Positions 46,357 through 55,443 of a stretch of DNA of 64,000 nucleotides are shown here, piece by piece. The DNA lies in the NCBI GenBank assembly GCA_023265395.1, contig JAHFTX010000006.1, positions 696 to 64,695 of the forward strand. The letters run 5' to 3'. Position 1 is the stretch's first letter, and each line of letters begins with the position of its first letter. The notes beneath the pieces were generated by a model. It worked only from the letters and a program-made list of their open reading frames with translations, made no database searches and was not told the DNA's origin. Made by a program: the position numbers and the translations under genes. Source of the DNA: Thermoplasmata archaeon (GTDB taxonomy: Archaea; Thermoplasmatota; DTKX01; JAHFTX01).

Positions 46357-46367
46357 GGTAATATACC
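46357..46367 (-). promoter_or_regulatory. TATA-box-like element for the 46332 operon
   Basis: GGTAATATACC, A/T-rich island in a GC-rich region. Confidence 0.5.
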
Positions 46368-46450
46368 ATCTGGTGGAGGCACAATCGGGCCGCGGTGACG
46401 TCGCTGCAAAGGGCGCACATCCGCCAGCACGCGCCACCCTCGGCGGATCC

Positions 46451-47773
46451 CTACGGGACGATCCTCTCACGATCCCGTGGGAAGAGCACGCACTCACGGA
46501 CGTTCTCGCGCTGCGTGAGGATGAGCGTCAGACGGTCGGCGCCCAGGCCCCAGCCCGCGTGCGGGGGCATGCCGTAACGGAAGGCCTTGAGGTAGTACGC
46601 GAAGGCCTCTGGATCCAACCCTTGGTCGAGCAGGCGCTGCTGCAACATGCCGACATCGTGGACTCGTTGCCCCCCAGAGGTGATCTCCTTCTCGCGGTAT
46701 TGCAGGTCGAAGGCGAAGGAATGTTGGGGGGAATCCGGTACTGGCCGGATGTAGAAGGGCTTGGCTGCCGAGGGCCAGCGGGTGATGAAGTAGAGGTCGG
46801 GGAGCTCATCGGCGATCGCGCGCAGCACCTCCATCGAGAGGTCCTCTCCGAATGCGACGGTGATGTCCCTCTTCGCGGCCAGGGCGCGGCAGTGGTCATA
46901 GGTGATCCGTGGAAGGGGGAGCTGGGGTGGCACAAGGGTGACGCCGAGCGTCCGAAGGGCGTCGGGCGCGTGCTCGTTGAGGGAGCGCATCGCCGCCTGC
47001 AGCACGCGCTCGAGCACCCCCATGACCGCCTCGTCATCGGCATAGGCCATCTCGATGTCGATCGAGGTGAACTCGTTGAGGTGGCGGGTGGTGTTGTGCT
47101 CCTCGGCACGGAAGGCCGGTCCCACCTCCCAGACCCTGTCGAGTCCGCTGGCCATCAGGATCTGTTTGTAGAGCTGCGGGGATTGGTTGAGGTAGGCCTT
47201 GCGCTCGAAATACTGCATCGGGAAGAGGCCCGCGCCGCCCTCAGTGGCGGTGGCGACGATCTTGGGCGTCTGCACCTCGATGAAGTCCTCCTGTTGCAGC
47301 TGCTCACGGACTCCACGCAGGATCGCCGCGCGGCAGAGGAACACCGCCATGGTCTGGGGGCGGCGCAGGTCCAAGAAGCGGTTGTTGAGCGCGGTCTCGA
47401 CCTCGACGCCCACCGCATCGGCAGGTCCCAGCGGCAGCGGGCTCTCGGCTGCTCCCAGGAGGCGCAGCTGCGACGGCAGGAGTTCGAACCCGGCGTTGGC
47501 CTTCTCCGATCGCTGGACCTTGGCGGTGGCGGCGACGACGCTCTCACGGGAGAGGGACGACGCCAAGGCGAACAGCTCGGGCATCTTCTTCTTGAGCAGT
47601 GTCAGCTGGACCTTGCCGCTGCGGTCCCGAACCGTCAGGAAGGCGATGTTGCCGAGGTTGCGCAAGTCCTCGACGAAGCCTGCGACCACCACGGTGCCCC
47701 CGTCGTCACCTGGCCCGATCGAGCCGCAGGGGCGGCGCTGGGCGATGTCATCGGGCAGCAGGTCGTTGGTCAT
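46451..47773 (-). CDS. aspS: Aspartyl/asparaginyl-tRNA synthetase (archaeal AspRS type)
   Basis: [80 protein letters not shown]; class II motif 3 GWGLGADRL. Confidence 0.94.
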   Translation of the reverse strand: MTNDLLPDDIAQRRPCGSIGPGDDGGTVVVAGFVEDLRNLGNIAFLTVRDRSGKVQLTLLKKKMPELFALASSLSRESVVAATAKVQRSEKANAGFELLPSQLRLLGAAESPLPLGPADAVGVEVETALNNRFLDLRRPQTMAVFLCRAAILRGVREQLQQEDFIEVQTPKIVATATEGGAGLFPMQYFERKAYLNQSPQLYKQILMASGLDRVWEVGPAFRAEEHNTTRHLNEFTSIDIEMAYADDEAVMGVLERVLQAAMRSLNEHAPDALRTLGVTLVPPQLPLPRITYDHCRALAAKRDITVAFGEDLSMEVLRAIADELPDLYFITRWPSAAKPFYIRPVPDSPQHSFAFDLQYREKEITSGGQRVHDVGMLQQRLLDQGLDPEAFAYYLKAFRYGMPPHAGWGLGADRLTLILTQRENVRECVLFPRDRERIVP

Positions 47774-47836
47774 GGCTGCTCGGACGCACCAACGGGACAG
47801 GCCTATGAAAGACTTGCGTGCAGGGGGAAAGGCTCG

Positions 47837-48553
47837 TCAGGGCGATGGCGGGGTGGCCCGCCCGGCCTCGACATCGCGGGTGGCGGCCTCGATGGCCTTC
47901 TGCAGCTCGGAGTACCCCTCGACGATCTGCGTGAGGTCGACGATGAAGATGATGTCCGTGTGACACGACGTCATCTCGATGACGTTGATGCCATTGTGCG
48001 AGAGGATGGAGGTCAGATGCGCCACGACGCCCGGAGTCTCTGCGATGTTGGGCGGGGATTTCACCAGGATCTCGGCGAGGTCGGTCCGCGTGTTGATGAT
48101 GGTCTCGCTGCCGACGGCCGCGACCATGTCCTCGAGGTTGTCCTGGTCGGTGATGATCGTGATGCTGTCGGTCCCTTGGATGACCTGCAGGAAGGCGCGA
48201 CGTGAGAACATCCCCTTCATGACCTTCTCGAGGCGCGCCATGACCAACCAGTCGTTCGTGGCGGTGATGATCACCACCTTGGTCCGCATCTCCAGACGGC
48301 TCTTGGAGAGCAACCGGGAGAGCTCGAGGCTCCCGACGTCGCCAGCGAGCTGCTGCTCGAAGCGGCGGGTGGCGACCTCGACTGCCTCTTCGGAGGAGAT
48401 CCCCAGCAGCGGGGCGAGCCGCCGCGCCAGGGCGGCGTGGTTGATGACCCCCATCTGCAGGTAATGGCGGAGCATCGGCTGCCGTTCGAGGTGGTCGCGC
48501 ACCCGCCGAGCCGTGGAAGGGCCCTTGTTGCGATCGTTGTCGAGGTCGGTCAT
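47837..48553 (-). CDS. ACT-domain regulatory protein
   Basis: VVIITATNDWLVMARLEKVMKGMF...ITIITDQDNLEDMV...NIAETPGVVAHLTSILSHNGINVIEMTSCHTDIIFIVD. Confidence 0.78.
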   Translation of the reverse strand: MTDLDNDRNKGPSTARRVRDHLERQPMLRHYLQMGVINHAALARRLAPLLGISSEEAVEVATRRFEQQLAGDVGSLELSRLLSKSRLEMRTKVVIITATNDWLVMARLEKVMKGMFSRRAFLQVIQGTDSITIITDQDNLEDMVAAVGSETIINTRTDLAEILVKSPPNIAETPGVVAHLTSILSHNGINVIEMTSCHTDIIFIVDLTQIVEGYSELQKAIEAATRDVEAGRATPPSP

Positions 48554-48792
48554 CGACCCCCCTCCGCAGGCTCGGGCTGCTCGATTGGCCCGATGAGCGT
48601 CTCCTGTGGGTCCCCGACCAACGCGAGGACGGAACCGCTTCCCGTACGAAGGTCCGCGTCGGCGATGGCGACCCCGGCGCCGGTGGCGCCGATGGCCTTG
48701 CGCGAGGGCAGCCGCGTCGCCGACGGCTTGGCGCAAGATCCTTGAGAACGATCCGTGTCGGAGGTGCGGATGGAGGGGTGCAACAGCCGCAT
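48550..48792 (-). CDS. Small hypothetical protein overlapping the ACT gene (ATGA)
   Basis: GAGVAIADADLRTGSGSVLALVGDPQETLIGPIEQPE; TATA-like GGAGATTTTAAGG ~30 nt upstream of the ATG. Confidence 0.4.
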   Translation of the reverse strand: MRLLHPSIRTSDTDRSQGSCAKPSATRLPSRKAIGATGAGVAIADADLRTGSGSVLALVGDPQETLIGPIEQPEPAEGGR

Positions 48793-48940
48793 GGGCGACT
48801 GGCCACCGACTGACCCGCCTTAAAATCTCCCGCGCGCACCGCCGCCGTTGGCCCCCAAGACGTGGTTCCGCCGAGCGCAACGACTAAGGCCTTGCCACTG
48901 CTGGAGCTGGTGCGACCCTCCGCCGGGCACGTGTGGTTCG

Positions 48941-49759
48941 ATGGGATATCCACCGCGACGCCAGGGCCTCGACGGGCTTTTCGACGACATCGATCATGCC
49001 GTCGGGGGCGCCACGGGCAACATCCGCACCTGCCCCTGTGGCCGAGGGGGCGTCATCGAATGGGTCCCCCAGTACGCCCAGTGGTATTGTCGCACGTGCA
49101 GCCAGTACATCAAGCCGGCCCAGCTCCAGCAAGTCCTCCCCCAATCGCCCGTCTGTCCACGCTGCAGTCAGCCTGCGCTGTTCTTCTCCCAATACTACCA
49201 ACGCTGGTACTGCAACTCGTGTAAGCAGTACTCCGATTCACCCTCGACGGCAGGTGCGGCCGCGGCGGTGCCTTCAGGCCCACCGGTCGGGTCGCCGATG
49301 GCAGCGCACGGCGGCGCAGGGCCCGGTGGCGTTGCGCAGCAGTCGGCGCAGACGGGGACGATAATCGAGGACCTCTTCCTGCTCTACAACGACGGGCGGT
49401 TGATCCGGCACCACACCCGGCGGCTCAAGCCCCACATGGACAGCGACATCCTCACGGGGATGCTCAGCGCCATCCAAGACTTCGTGCGCCAGACGATCGC
49501 GACCGACGATGACTCGACGCTCGAGCAGATCCACGTCGGCCGCAACAAGATCTTCCTTCGCCGGGGCCGGTACCTGAGCATCGCCGCGATGGTCGATGGC
49601 GAGGACGTCGAGGGGATCAGCGGGCAGCTCCAGCGGTTCGTCACCGAGGTCGAGCGCGATCATGAGGGCGTGCTCAAGGACTGGCAGGGGGACATCGCCT
49701 CGCTCAAGCCCCTCAACGAGCCGCTCCAGCGGCTGCTCACCACCGGCTTCCAGGGCTGA
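48941..49759 (+). CDS. Double Zn-ribbon protein with C-terminal longin/roadblock-like domain
   Basis: TCPCGRGGVIEWVPQYAQWYCRTC and VCPRCSQPALFFSQYYQRWYCNSC; C-term GTIIEDLFLLYNDGRLIRHHTRR...ILTGMLSAIQDFVRQTI homologous to the 14305 product tail. Confidence 0.85.
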   Translation: MGYPPRRQGLDGLFDDIDHAVGGATGNIRTCPCGRGGVIEWVPQYAQWYCRTCSQYIKPAQLQQVLPQSPVCPRCSQPALFFSQYYQRWYCNSCKQYSDSPSTAGAAAAVPSGPPVGSPMAAHGGAGPGGVAQQSAQTGTIIEDLFLLYNDGRLIRHHTRRLKPHMDSDILTGMLSAIQDFVRQTIATDDDSTLEQIHVGRNKIFLRRGRYLSIAAMVDGEDVEGISGQLQRFVTEVERDHEGVLKDWQGDIASLKPLNEPLQRLLTTGFQG

Positions 49760-51228
49760 TGCTGCAGCCAACGCTTATGGCGCTGCCCCAAGATGGGCGA
49801 GCCATGGTCGTGCCGACCTCGTCTGAGCCCACGTTCGGCCTCTTGGGCCTACCCCTTGCGGCAGCGGCAGAGCGCTGCGCCCTGCGCAAGGTCAAGGTCG
49901 CTGTGGTGGGCTTCGGGTACGTCGGCAGCTGCATCGGCGCTGTGCTGGCGCACAAAGGCTTCCTGGTGCATGGCATCGAGGTCGATCCGAGGATCGTCGC
50001 CGCCGTCCGCGCCGGTCGGGCACCGGTCGAGGAACCCGGCCTCTCGGAGCTGATCGCCGACGTCGTCCTCGAAGAGCGCCTGACGATCGGGAGTGATCTC
50101 TCGGCAGTCTCCGGGTGCGAGGTGGTGCTCGTGACCGTCGGAACGCCGCTGGGGCCCGACCACGGTCCAGACCTCGGAGCCGTCATCGCCGTCGCCAAGG
50201 CCCTCGCCCCACACTTGCGCAAGGGGCACCTGGTGATCCTCAAGTCGACGGTGGTGCCCAAGACCACCACCGAGGTCGTCGTGCCGCTGCTGCAGCACGG
50301 CAGCGGGCTGCGCCAGGGTGTCGACTTCGGAGTCGCCTTCTGCCCCGAGCGCTTCGAGGAGGGCAACGCCCTGCGGCAGCTGCGCAACCTCCCCGTGGTG
50401 GTCGGCGCGACCAGTCCGCAAGTCGGCGCGACCGTCGCCGCCTTCTGGGAGTCGGCAGGGCTCACGACGATGCGCGTCGCCTCCCCCACCGCAGCGGAGC
50501 TGGTCAAGCTGGCGGACAACCTCTGGATCGACCTCAACATCGCCCTGGCCAACGAGCTGGCGCTGCTCGCCGCCCCCCTGGGAGTCGACGCTCTGGAGGT
50601 GATCGCGGCGGCCAACACCCTGCCCAAGGGCCAGCACGCGGTCAACATCATGACTCCCGGGGCTGGCGTCGGCGGCAGCTGCCTGACCAAGGACCCCTAT
50701 TTCGTCCATCAACTGGGGAGGACCTTGGGGATGGAGCTGCGCCTGCCCTTGGCCGGGCGCGCGGCCAACGAAGCGATGCCTGCGGTGATGGCTACCCTCG
50801 CCGCGGAGGTGGCGCAGGCTATCGGCAAGGCACCGGGCAGCTGCGCCGCGCTGCTGCTGGGAATCTCCTTCAAGCCCGACACCGATGACATCCGCGGGAC
50901 GACGGCCCTTCCCCTGGCCGAAGCGCTGGGCGCCCGTGGGTTTGCGGTCCTCTGCCACGACCCGTGCATCCGATCGGGGCGGCGACCTGCACTGCCCACG
51001 GGGGCCGCCTGGGTCGATGACCTGTTGGAGTCGGTCCGCGGGGGCCCCGTGTTAGTCCTGCATACTGCCCATGGGGTCTATCGTTCCCAGGTGGCCGCGT
51101 TGTTGACGGCGCTGCCCCGCCCCGGCGGAGTGGTCGACGGCCGTTTCGTCTTCGACCCGCAGGCCGTGGCCTCCGCGGGCCACCACTTTCGGGGGATCGG
51201 GCGGCCGCCGCTCGTGCCGCGTCCTTGA
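49759..51228 (+). CDS. UDP-glucose/GDP-mannose dehydrogenase family (UDP-ManNAc/GlcNAc dehydrogenase-like)
   Basis: VKVAVVGFGYVGSCIGAVLAHKGFLVHGIEVD; PGAGVGGSCLTKDPYF catalytic Cys motif; GISFKPDTDDIRGT. Confidence 0.93.
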   Translation: MLQPTLMALPQDGRAMVVPTSSEPTFGLLGLPLAAAAERCALRKVKVAVVGFGYVGSCIGAVLAHKGFLVHGIEVDPRIVAAVRAGRAPVEEPGLSELIADVVLEERLTIGSDLSAVSGCEVVLVTVGTPLGPDHGPDLGAVIAVAKALAPHLRKGHLVILKSTVVPKTTTEVVVPLLQHGSGLRQGVDFGVAFCPERFEEGNALRQLRNLPVVVGATSPQVGATVAAFWESAGLTTMRVASPTAAELVKLADNLWIDLNIALANELALLAAPLGVDALEVIAAANTLPKGQHAVNIMTPGAGVGGSCLTKDPYFVHQLGRTLGMELRLPLAGRAANEAMPAVMATLAAEVAQAIGKAPGSCAALLLGISFKPDTDDIRGTTALPLAEALGARGFAVLCHDPCIRSGRRPALPTGAAWVDDLLESVRGGPVLVLHTAHGVYRSQVAALLTALPRPGGVVDGRFVFDPQAVASAGHHFRGIGRPPLVPRP

Positions 51229-51270
51229 GGGTCGAAAGGCTCATGGCTGCGCCAGCAGCTGGGTTGCTCG

Positions 51271-52272
51271 ATGCTCGTCGCGCTCGACGATGTGGGCCGA
51301 CGGGTCGCCGTCTGGCCCGATGCGCTCGTCGAACAGCATCCCTTCCATTGTCAGTACTGTGGCAAAGGGGTCGTCCTGCGCGAGTACAAGACGCGCTCGA
51401 GCCAGTTCCTTCACCAGCGCAACGTCCCTTGTCCCCATGCCAGTCGCAACGTGCGCGCCCTCGTCGACCGCAAGATCGCGTTGGCCAGCGCCGTCTCTGA
51501 GGGGGGAGTCAACCTCCGGCTCTGCTGGTCCTTCAACGGGCTCGAGCTCGAGCGTACCCTGCGCCTCCATCACCCTCTGGTCGAGTTGGAGTACCGCATC
51601 GACCTCCCGACGGGCGTGCAGATCCTCGATGTCGCCGTCTCTGACGGCACCGATGTCCGCTACGCCCTCCACATCGACGATGGAGGATGCCTCCTTCCGG
51701 AGATGGCTGCCCTGGCACGCCGCGACATCACGACCCTGCTGCTGCCGCTGGAGCCGGAGCACGAACCACGGGACAGCAAGGGATTCATCGAACTGCACAA
51801 CGTCTACACCCCAACGGGCGAAGGTACCGTCGATGTCAAGCAACAGTTCTGCCTGGGCACCACCGCCCTGGCACGGTTCGGTCCGACCCGGGAGCAGTTC
51901 GCCGACTTCCTCTTGGCGGCGGTGGCCAAGCGTTACTTCGAGGTGGGGGTCGAGGAGTACCGATGGGAGGAGCGGCCGGAGTACTTCCGGTCCTACAAGT
52001 CGCTCCAAGCGTGGTACGGCCGTCTGTGCGCCGCCCACCTGCGCGCTCTCGAGCGCACCGAGCAGGTCAGCCTCTTCCCCCGGGAGATCTTCAACGCCGC
52101 CGGAGGGATGGCCTCCCAGGTGGCAGCGGGCCAGGCGAGCGGTCCCTACCGCGAGGTGTTGCAGGAGCGAATCGCGCGGATCCACAAGGAGCTGGCGGCC
52201 GAGGCCATCGATGTACGCCAGCACCGGCCCCAGCGCCAGACGAGCCTAGCGAAGTACCTGGTCCTCGAGTGA
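51271..52272 (+). CDS. CoiA-like protein
   Basis: HPFHCQYCGKGVVLREYKTRSSQFLHQRNVPCPHASRN resembles CoiA N-terminal Zn motif; remainder unrecognised. Confidence 0.55.
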   Translation: MLVALDDVGRRVAVWPDALVEQHPFHCQYCGKGVVLREYKTRSSQFLHQRNVPCPHASRNVRALVDRKIALASAVSEGGVNLRLCWSFNGLELERTLRLHHPLVELEYRIDLPTGVQILDVAVSDGTDVRYALHIDDGGCLLPEMAALARRDITTLLLPLEPEHEPRDSKGFIELHNVYTPTGEGTVDVKQQFCLGTTALARFGPTREQFADFLLAAVAKRYFEVGVEEYRWEERPEYFRSYKSLQAWYGRLCAAHLRALERTEQVSLFPREIFNAAGGMASQVAAGQASGPYREVLQERIARIHKELAAEAIDVRQHRPQRQTSLAKYLVLE

Positions 52273-52283
52273 GCGGCGGGACG

Positions 52284-52943
52284 TCAGAAGAGCTGGAGCG
52301 CCTCTTCGATCCGGCCCAGCTCGATGCCCGTCGAGGACAGCCCGGTCACCGCACCGTGCCCGTTGGCAACCACCGCCGCGCCAAGCATCGGCGAGCCATA
52401 GTTGGCGGTCCCGATCATCGCTGGCACGCCAAAGATCCGGCCCAGCTCCTCGCGCTCGGCCACCGAGGTCCGGGGGTGGCAGAGCAGCCCCTTGTTGGTG
52501 ACCACCGCGGCGGATCCGACCGTGCGCAGTCCCGCGATGGTCCCCTCGTGGACTTCGACCCCCAAGGTCTGTGCGACCAACGTCCGGTCCTCCTTGGGGA
52601 GGGAGGGATTGACGAGCGCGGCGCGGTCGTTGGCGAGGATGTTGTTGCCCGCCGCGTTGAACTTGCCCTGCAATTGCCCCAGTTCCGGGCTGCCGGGCAG
52701 TGCCTCGAGCTCCGCCGTCGAGAGCAACGGGGTGGTGACGATGCCCCGACTATTGGCGACCATCAACGCCCCAAGGATGGTACTGCCATCGAGCAGCACC
52801 TGGTGGCAGGGGACACCCAGTGCCGCGCCGATCCGGGCGATGGCCCCTGGCGGGAAGCCCGGGGGATGGATGACCCATCGGTCGGTGGCGCAGAGCACGA
52901 CACCGACGAATGGGCTGCCCAGCAGGTCCACTTGCTCGAGCAT
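52284..52943 (-). CDS. eif6: Translation initiation factor 6
   Basis: SPFVGVVLCATDRWVIHPPG...STILGALMVANSRGIVTTPLLS...NNILANDRAALVNPSLPKED...GSAAVVTNKGLLCHP. Confidence 0.95.
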   Translation of the reverse strand: MLEQVDLLGSPFVGVVLCATDRWVIHPPGFPPGAIARIGAALGVPCHQVLLDGSTILGALMVANSRGIVTTPLLSTAELEALPGSPELGQLQGKFNAAGNNILANDRAALVNPSLPKEDRTLVAQTLGVEVHEGTIAGLRTVGSAAVVTNKGLLCHPRTSVAEREELGRIFGVPAMIGTANYGSPMLGAAVVANGHGAVTGLSSTGIELGRIEEALQLF

Positions 52944-52998
52944 GGGCGTGCCTGCAGCGGGAGGGCCGGCGACGGGGGGGCAGAGCGCTCAGGAGCGC

Positions 52999-53361
52999 TC
53001 AGGCGCCAGCGTCGTCCTCGGGCTCGTGCGCCTCGTCGGCCTCAGCGTCGTCTTTGGCCTGGGCTGCCTTGCGGCGGGACTTGGCGCCCTCCTCGGTGTA
53101 GGGCCAGACCTCGATGCGACGCTCCTCGGCGAACTTGGTGACGCGCACCTTGAGCTGGCGCGGGATGTTATGCCGGCCGTGGGTCCAGATGAGCTCGTTG
53201 AGGGTGTTGGCAAAGTAGATGTCCGCAGGGTCGACCTTGAAGTGCCGAGCGAGATGGCGGCGGACGTGCTGCACGGCCGTGGGCGCATAGATGACCCGCG
53301 GTCCTTCGTAGACGGAGCGCAGCGGGATGGTCACGACACGCTCGAACTCTTCACCGGCCAT
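52999..53361 (-). CDS. rpl31e: Ribosomal protein L31e with acidic/Ala C-terminal extension
   Basis: ERVVTIPLRSVYEGPRVIYAPTAVQHVRRHLARHFKVDPADIYFANTLNELIWTHGRHNIPRQLKVRVTKF. Confidence 0.93.
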   Translation of the reverse strand: MAGEEFERVVTIPLRSVYEGPRVIYAPTAVQHVRRHLARHFKVDPADIYFANTLNELIWTHGRHNIPRQLKVRVTKFAEERRIEVWPYTEEGAKSRRKAAQAKDDAEADEAHEPEDDAGA

Positions 53362-53382
53362 GGGACATCACTCCGTCAGTTC

Positions 53383-53538
53383 CTACTTCTGCAGCTTGGA
53401 GCGGCGCCACTGGTGCCGCTTGGGATGAAAGGTGAACCGGCGGGCCGTGCGCATCATCACCCAGGCAGGGACACGGCGGTTGCGGCGCGTCACGCGCATC
53501 AGTCGGATCTTCTTGGCGAAGGGTTTGACACGTGCCAT
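53383..53538 (-). CDS. rpl39e: Ribosomal protein L39e (51 aa)
   Basis: [51 protein letters not shown]; below the ORF track size cutoff. Confidence 0.95.
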   Translation of the reverse strand: MARVKPFAKKIRLMRVTRRNRRVPAWVMMRTARRFTFHPKRHQWRRSKLQK

Positions 53539-53551
53539 GGGTTTTCCTCCT

Positions 53552-53881
53552 TCATCGACGGGTGATCGTTATCTCGCGACGCTTGGGGGTGACAGCGGCC
53601 AGGATTTGGCGCAGGGTCGCATCATCGACCATGCGGATCCGTCCTGCCTGGGCCAAGGCAATCAACTGCGACTCGACGGCCGCAGCGACCTGGGGCCGCG
53701 CGGTGCGCAGCGAGCCGAGTCGCTCCCGCGCCTCGGGGGTGAGGATCTGCCGGAGCACGGCCTGTCGTTGCGCATCGAGTTGCGATTGCTGGTCCTGGTA
53801 GAAGCTATCCACGGCATGCTGCTGCTCGACTTGTGCAGCTCTGCGTGCCCGGATAGCCGCGAGTTCGTCCTCCTCTGACAT
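53552..53881 (-). CDS. PDCD5-family DNA-binding protein
   Basis: [21 protein letters not shown]...[39 protein letters not shown]; conserved synteny with L39e/S19e. Confidence 0.92.
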   Translation of the reverse strand: MSEEDELAAIRARRAAQVEQQHAVDSFYQDQQSQLDAQRQAVLRQILTPEARERLGSLRTARPQVAAAVESQLIALAQAGRIRMVDDATLRQILAAVTPKRREITITRR

Positions 53882-53892
53882 CCCGATAGTCC

Positions 53893-54345
53893 TCAGTACT
53901 TGGCAAGTTCGGGGTTCTTGACCGCTAGGGTCGCCATGACTTCCTTGGCCGCAGCATCCAGCAGGCTCCGCCCCGCCGGGGAGATGACCCGACCCTTGCC
54001 TTCGACTGACTGGATGAGCTTTGCTTCCTCGAGCTGTTGGAGAGAGAGGCGTATGATGGCCCGGCTCCCCTTGACCGCGCGGTTGGGTCGGGCGCCGCGG
54101 TCGCGGGAGCCGCCGAACTCCGAAGCGAGCCGCTCGGTTCCCACCGGTCCGCGGATGTACACCTTCCGCAACACTGCTGCCGTGCGGGCGTACCACCAGT
54201 CTGGCTGGTCGGGCGCCTTCTCGCGGTGGGTCCCCGTCTTGACGAACTCCGCCCACTCTGGAGGAGTGATCGGCGAGACCGCTCGCAACTTGCCAGCGGT
54301 GACGCTGATCAACGACTCTGCGGGGACGTCGTAGACCGTGACCAT
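53893..54345 (-). CDS. rps19e: Ribosomal protein S19e
   Basis: MVTVYDVPAESLISVTAGKL...PPEWAEFVKTGTHREKAPDQPDWWYARTAAVLRKVYIRGPVGTERLASEFGG. Confidence 0.95.
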   Translation of the reverse strand: MVTVYDVPAESLISVTAGKLRAVSPITPPEWAEFVKTGTHREKAPDQPDWWYARTAAVLRKVYIRGPVGTERLASEFGGSRDRGARPNRAVKGSRAIIRLSLQQLEEAKLIQSVEGKGRVISPAGRSLLDAAAKEVMATLAVKNPELAKY

Positions 54346-54384
54346 GGTGGTGCCCTGGTGAGGAGGGGTTCCAATCGGCTCCCC

Positions 54385-54392
54385 TTATATAA
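54385..54392 (-). promoter_or_regulatory. TATA-box-like element upstream of rps19e
   Basis: TTATATAA ~40 nt upstream of the rps19e ATG. Confidence 0.5.
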
Positions 54393-54465
54393 TCCTTCCA
54401 GGCGGCCGGACACGCTGACGGCACGCTGGGCAGACCCAGCGCAATCGGAGGGCACGCGAAGGGTC

Positions 54466-55443
54466 ATGCAGGCGCGGCCTGCTGTCCTCCGAGTGGGATC
54501 GGCCCTCGATGTGCCGGCAGCTGCCCCTGGGGGTGCTCGCCAGAGTCGAGACAGGCCAACGGCGACGCGCTCGACGTTCGGATTGTTGCTGGAGCTTCGG
54601 CCGCTCCCGATGCTTGGTGCCCTCTTGGTGGTCGTGCTGGGTGCACGGACGGCGCGACCTGTCCCAACGGCGGTCGATGTCGCCCTCTACGGGATCATCG
54701 TCTTGCTCACCCTCTATGTGGCCCATCTGCGCGACTCGTTGGTGGATACATACGAGCGGCCGCAGCTGCCTGATGCGCCACAAGGTGGGTGGTGGGATCA
54801 CGGTGGGCGGCTGAGCGAGCGGCAGCTGCGGGTTGCGCTGTCGGTCACGATCCTCGCCCTGTGGGGCACGGTGGCGCTGCTGGTGATCGAGCGGCACATC
54901 ACGCCCTTGATCGTGGTCCCGGTGGGATATGCGACGGCTCTGGGCCTGGCCTATTCGCCCTGGCTGGACACGCATCCGGGCAGTATCACCCTCTCCTACC
55001 CTTCGGGTGTCGTCGCGGCGTACCTTGGGGCAGTGCTCCTTGGGGGTGGGATTCTCCCCGAGCAGGCCGGCACGGCCCTTGCGCTGTGTCTGCTGTTTGG
55101 CTGTCACCTCTCAGGGGGCAAGGCGCTCTCCGACCTGCTCGACCTCGAGGAGGATGCCCTGCTCGGCAAGCGCACCCTGGGGCGCGTGCTCGGCAAGTCA
55201 GCCACCGAGCGCGTCGGCCTGGGGCTGTTGGTCACACCCCATCTGCTCATCGCTCTGGCGGTCCTCGCCAGCTGGCTCCCGATGGGGTGGTTGCCCCTGC
55301 TCGTCCTTGGGGCGGCCCTGGCCCTGGTGACCACCCTTCAGGTCCAAGCGGGCCGGCTGCTCGAGGGCATCTTCGTGTCGGTGCTCGGTGCCTACCTGAT
55401 GGTCGGGCTCCTGCTGTGGTGGTGGCCCGGGGGGATCTCGTGA
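54466..55443 (+). CDS. UbiA-superfamily prenyltransferase-like membrane protein
   Basis: LLLELRPLPMLGALLVVVLGART...HLRDSLVDTYE...KALSDLLDLEEDALLGKRTLGRVLG; ~8 TM. Confidence 0.72.
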   Translation: MQARPAVLRVGSALDVPAAAPGGARQSRDRPTATRSTFGLLLELRPLPMLGALLVVVLGARTARPVPTAVDVALYGIIVLLTLYVAHLRDSLVDTYERPQLPDAPQGGWWDHGGRLSERQLRVALSVTILALWGTVALLVIERHITPLIVVPVGYATALGLAYSPWLDTHPGSITLSYPSGVVAAYLGAVLLGGGILPEQAGTALALCLLFGCHLSGGKALSDLLDLEEDALLGKRTLGRVLGKSATERVGLGLLVTPHLLIALAVLASWLPMGWLPLLVLGAALALVTTLQVQAGRLLEGIFVSVLGAYLMVGLLLWWWPGGIS

